64,000 nt of DNA. Source: Candidatus Saccharimonadota bacterium. GTDB lineage: Bacteria > Patescibacteriota > Saccharimonadia > Saccharimonadales > Saccharimonadaceae. The notes beneath the pieces are model-generated. The model was given only the letters and a program-made list of their open reading frames with translations. It searched no databases and had not been told where the DNA came from. Within the stretch, counting starts at the first letter, position 1; every line of letters begins with the position of its first letter. The position numbers were made by a program, and so were the translations under genes. Shown piece after piece: positions 63,726-64,000 of this stretch. The stretch covers positions 33,971-97,970 of the forward strand of contig JAFRMK010000002.1 in NCBI GenBank assembly GCA_017430725.1. The letters are read 5' to 3'.

Positions 63726-64000
63726 ACATAAAAAGGCAATGCCTCTGTTAGTACGCTTCGGCTCCATACGTTGCCGCACTTCCACCTTGCGCCTATCAAC
63801 CAGATCATCTTTCTGGGAGGTCATAGGGAATTCTAATCTTGGAGTCAGTTTCGCGCTTAATATGCTTTCAGCGCTTATCTATACCGAACATAGCTACTCG
63901 GCAATGCAGCAGGTGGCCACAACCGACACACTAGAGGTTCGTCCATCTCGGTCCTCTCGTACTAGAGACAGATCTCCTCAAAATTCCTAACGATCATGCC
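63726..64000 (-). rRNA. rrl: 23S ribosomal RNA, 3' end (partial)
   Basis: On the minus strand the sarcin-ricin loop AGTACGAGAGGACC and the flanking domain VI sequences are clear (GGTTGTGGCCACCTGCTGCAT in part; GATAGGCGCAAGGTGGAAG). The gene continues past the right edge. The 3' end is estimated near 63726-63733. Confidence 0.95.

Overview
The window looks like a piece of a small, gene-dense bacterial genome of roughly 48-50% GC, most consistent with the Patescibacteria (CPR), probably Candidatus Saccharibacteria (TM7). This rests on gene content and compact gene forms (insert-free ProRS, AlaRS without its C-terminal domain, NusA without C-terminal repeats, LigA without zinc-finger cysteines, RNase J), on many leaderless genes, and on lineage-type membrane proteins of unknown function. 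It is inference: only the 3' end of 23S rRNA and the 5S are present, and I could not search a database. UGA is an ordinary stop: several genes end in TGA and an RF2 with the SPF motif is encoded at 53.5-54.6 kb.

Layout. 0-8.6 kb, minus strand: a partial gene, lysS, greA, proS, ftsK, an unknown membrane protein and pnp. 8.7-9.5 kb: an orphan plus-strand gene. 9.5-21.6 kb, minus strand: rpsO, radA, clpP, a membrane zincin, clpC, ligA, an unknown membrane protein, htpX and a UvrD-like helicase split by one in-frame TGA. 21.7-23.5 kb: a second orphan gene, a DUF308 membrane protein, tRNA-Gly, tRNA-Leu, tRNA-Cys and a candidate small RNA. 23.6-25.4 kb: overlapping genes for superoxide reductase, a CPTCG membrane protein and a DsbA-like protein. 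25.4-31.5 kb: slipin, a lone PPDK-N-type domain protein coupled to rarA, DUF167, galU, gpmI, tsaC. 31.5-37.4 kb: a candidate small RNA, obg, a LysM/CHAP protein, mltG, ruvX and an anchored surface protein. 37.4-41 kb: a soluble histidine kinase, a response regulator with a long disordered tail, and a pseudouridine synthase. 41-49 kb: ftsA, a third orphan gene, alaS, mnmA, a cysteine desulfurase, two small coupled genes, tatD and a DUF4868 (KwaB-like) gene. 49-58 kb: ctpA, a PcsB-like hydrolase, ftsX, ftsE, prfB, truB, an anchored thioredoxin-like protein and rnj. 58-63.4 kb: orphan genes flanking nusA, and a P-type ATPase. 63.4-64 kb: 5S and the 3' end of 23S on the minus strand.

How the genes work together. 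Cell-envelope remodelling dominates: FtsEX with the PcsB-like hydrolase and CtpA, the LysM/CHAP protein, MltG, FtsA and FtsK. Protein quality control is tied together by two CIRCE (HrcA) operators, at clpP and clpC, each holding the -35 box in its spacer. Oxidative and thiol stress is covered by superoxide reductase and DsbA. The cysteine desulfurase and MnmA form a tRNA thiolation pair.

Two kinds of translation start stand out. Many housekeeping genes have their ATG 6-7 nt after a -10 box (leaderless mRNA). Five unrelated orphan genes instead have leaders carrying long Shine-Dalgarno sequences, and most have their own terminator. This contrast, the split helicase and the lone DUF4868 gene are the most interesting observations.
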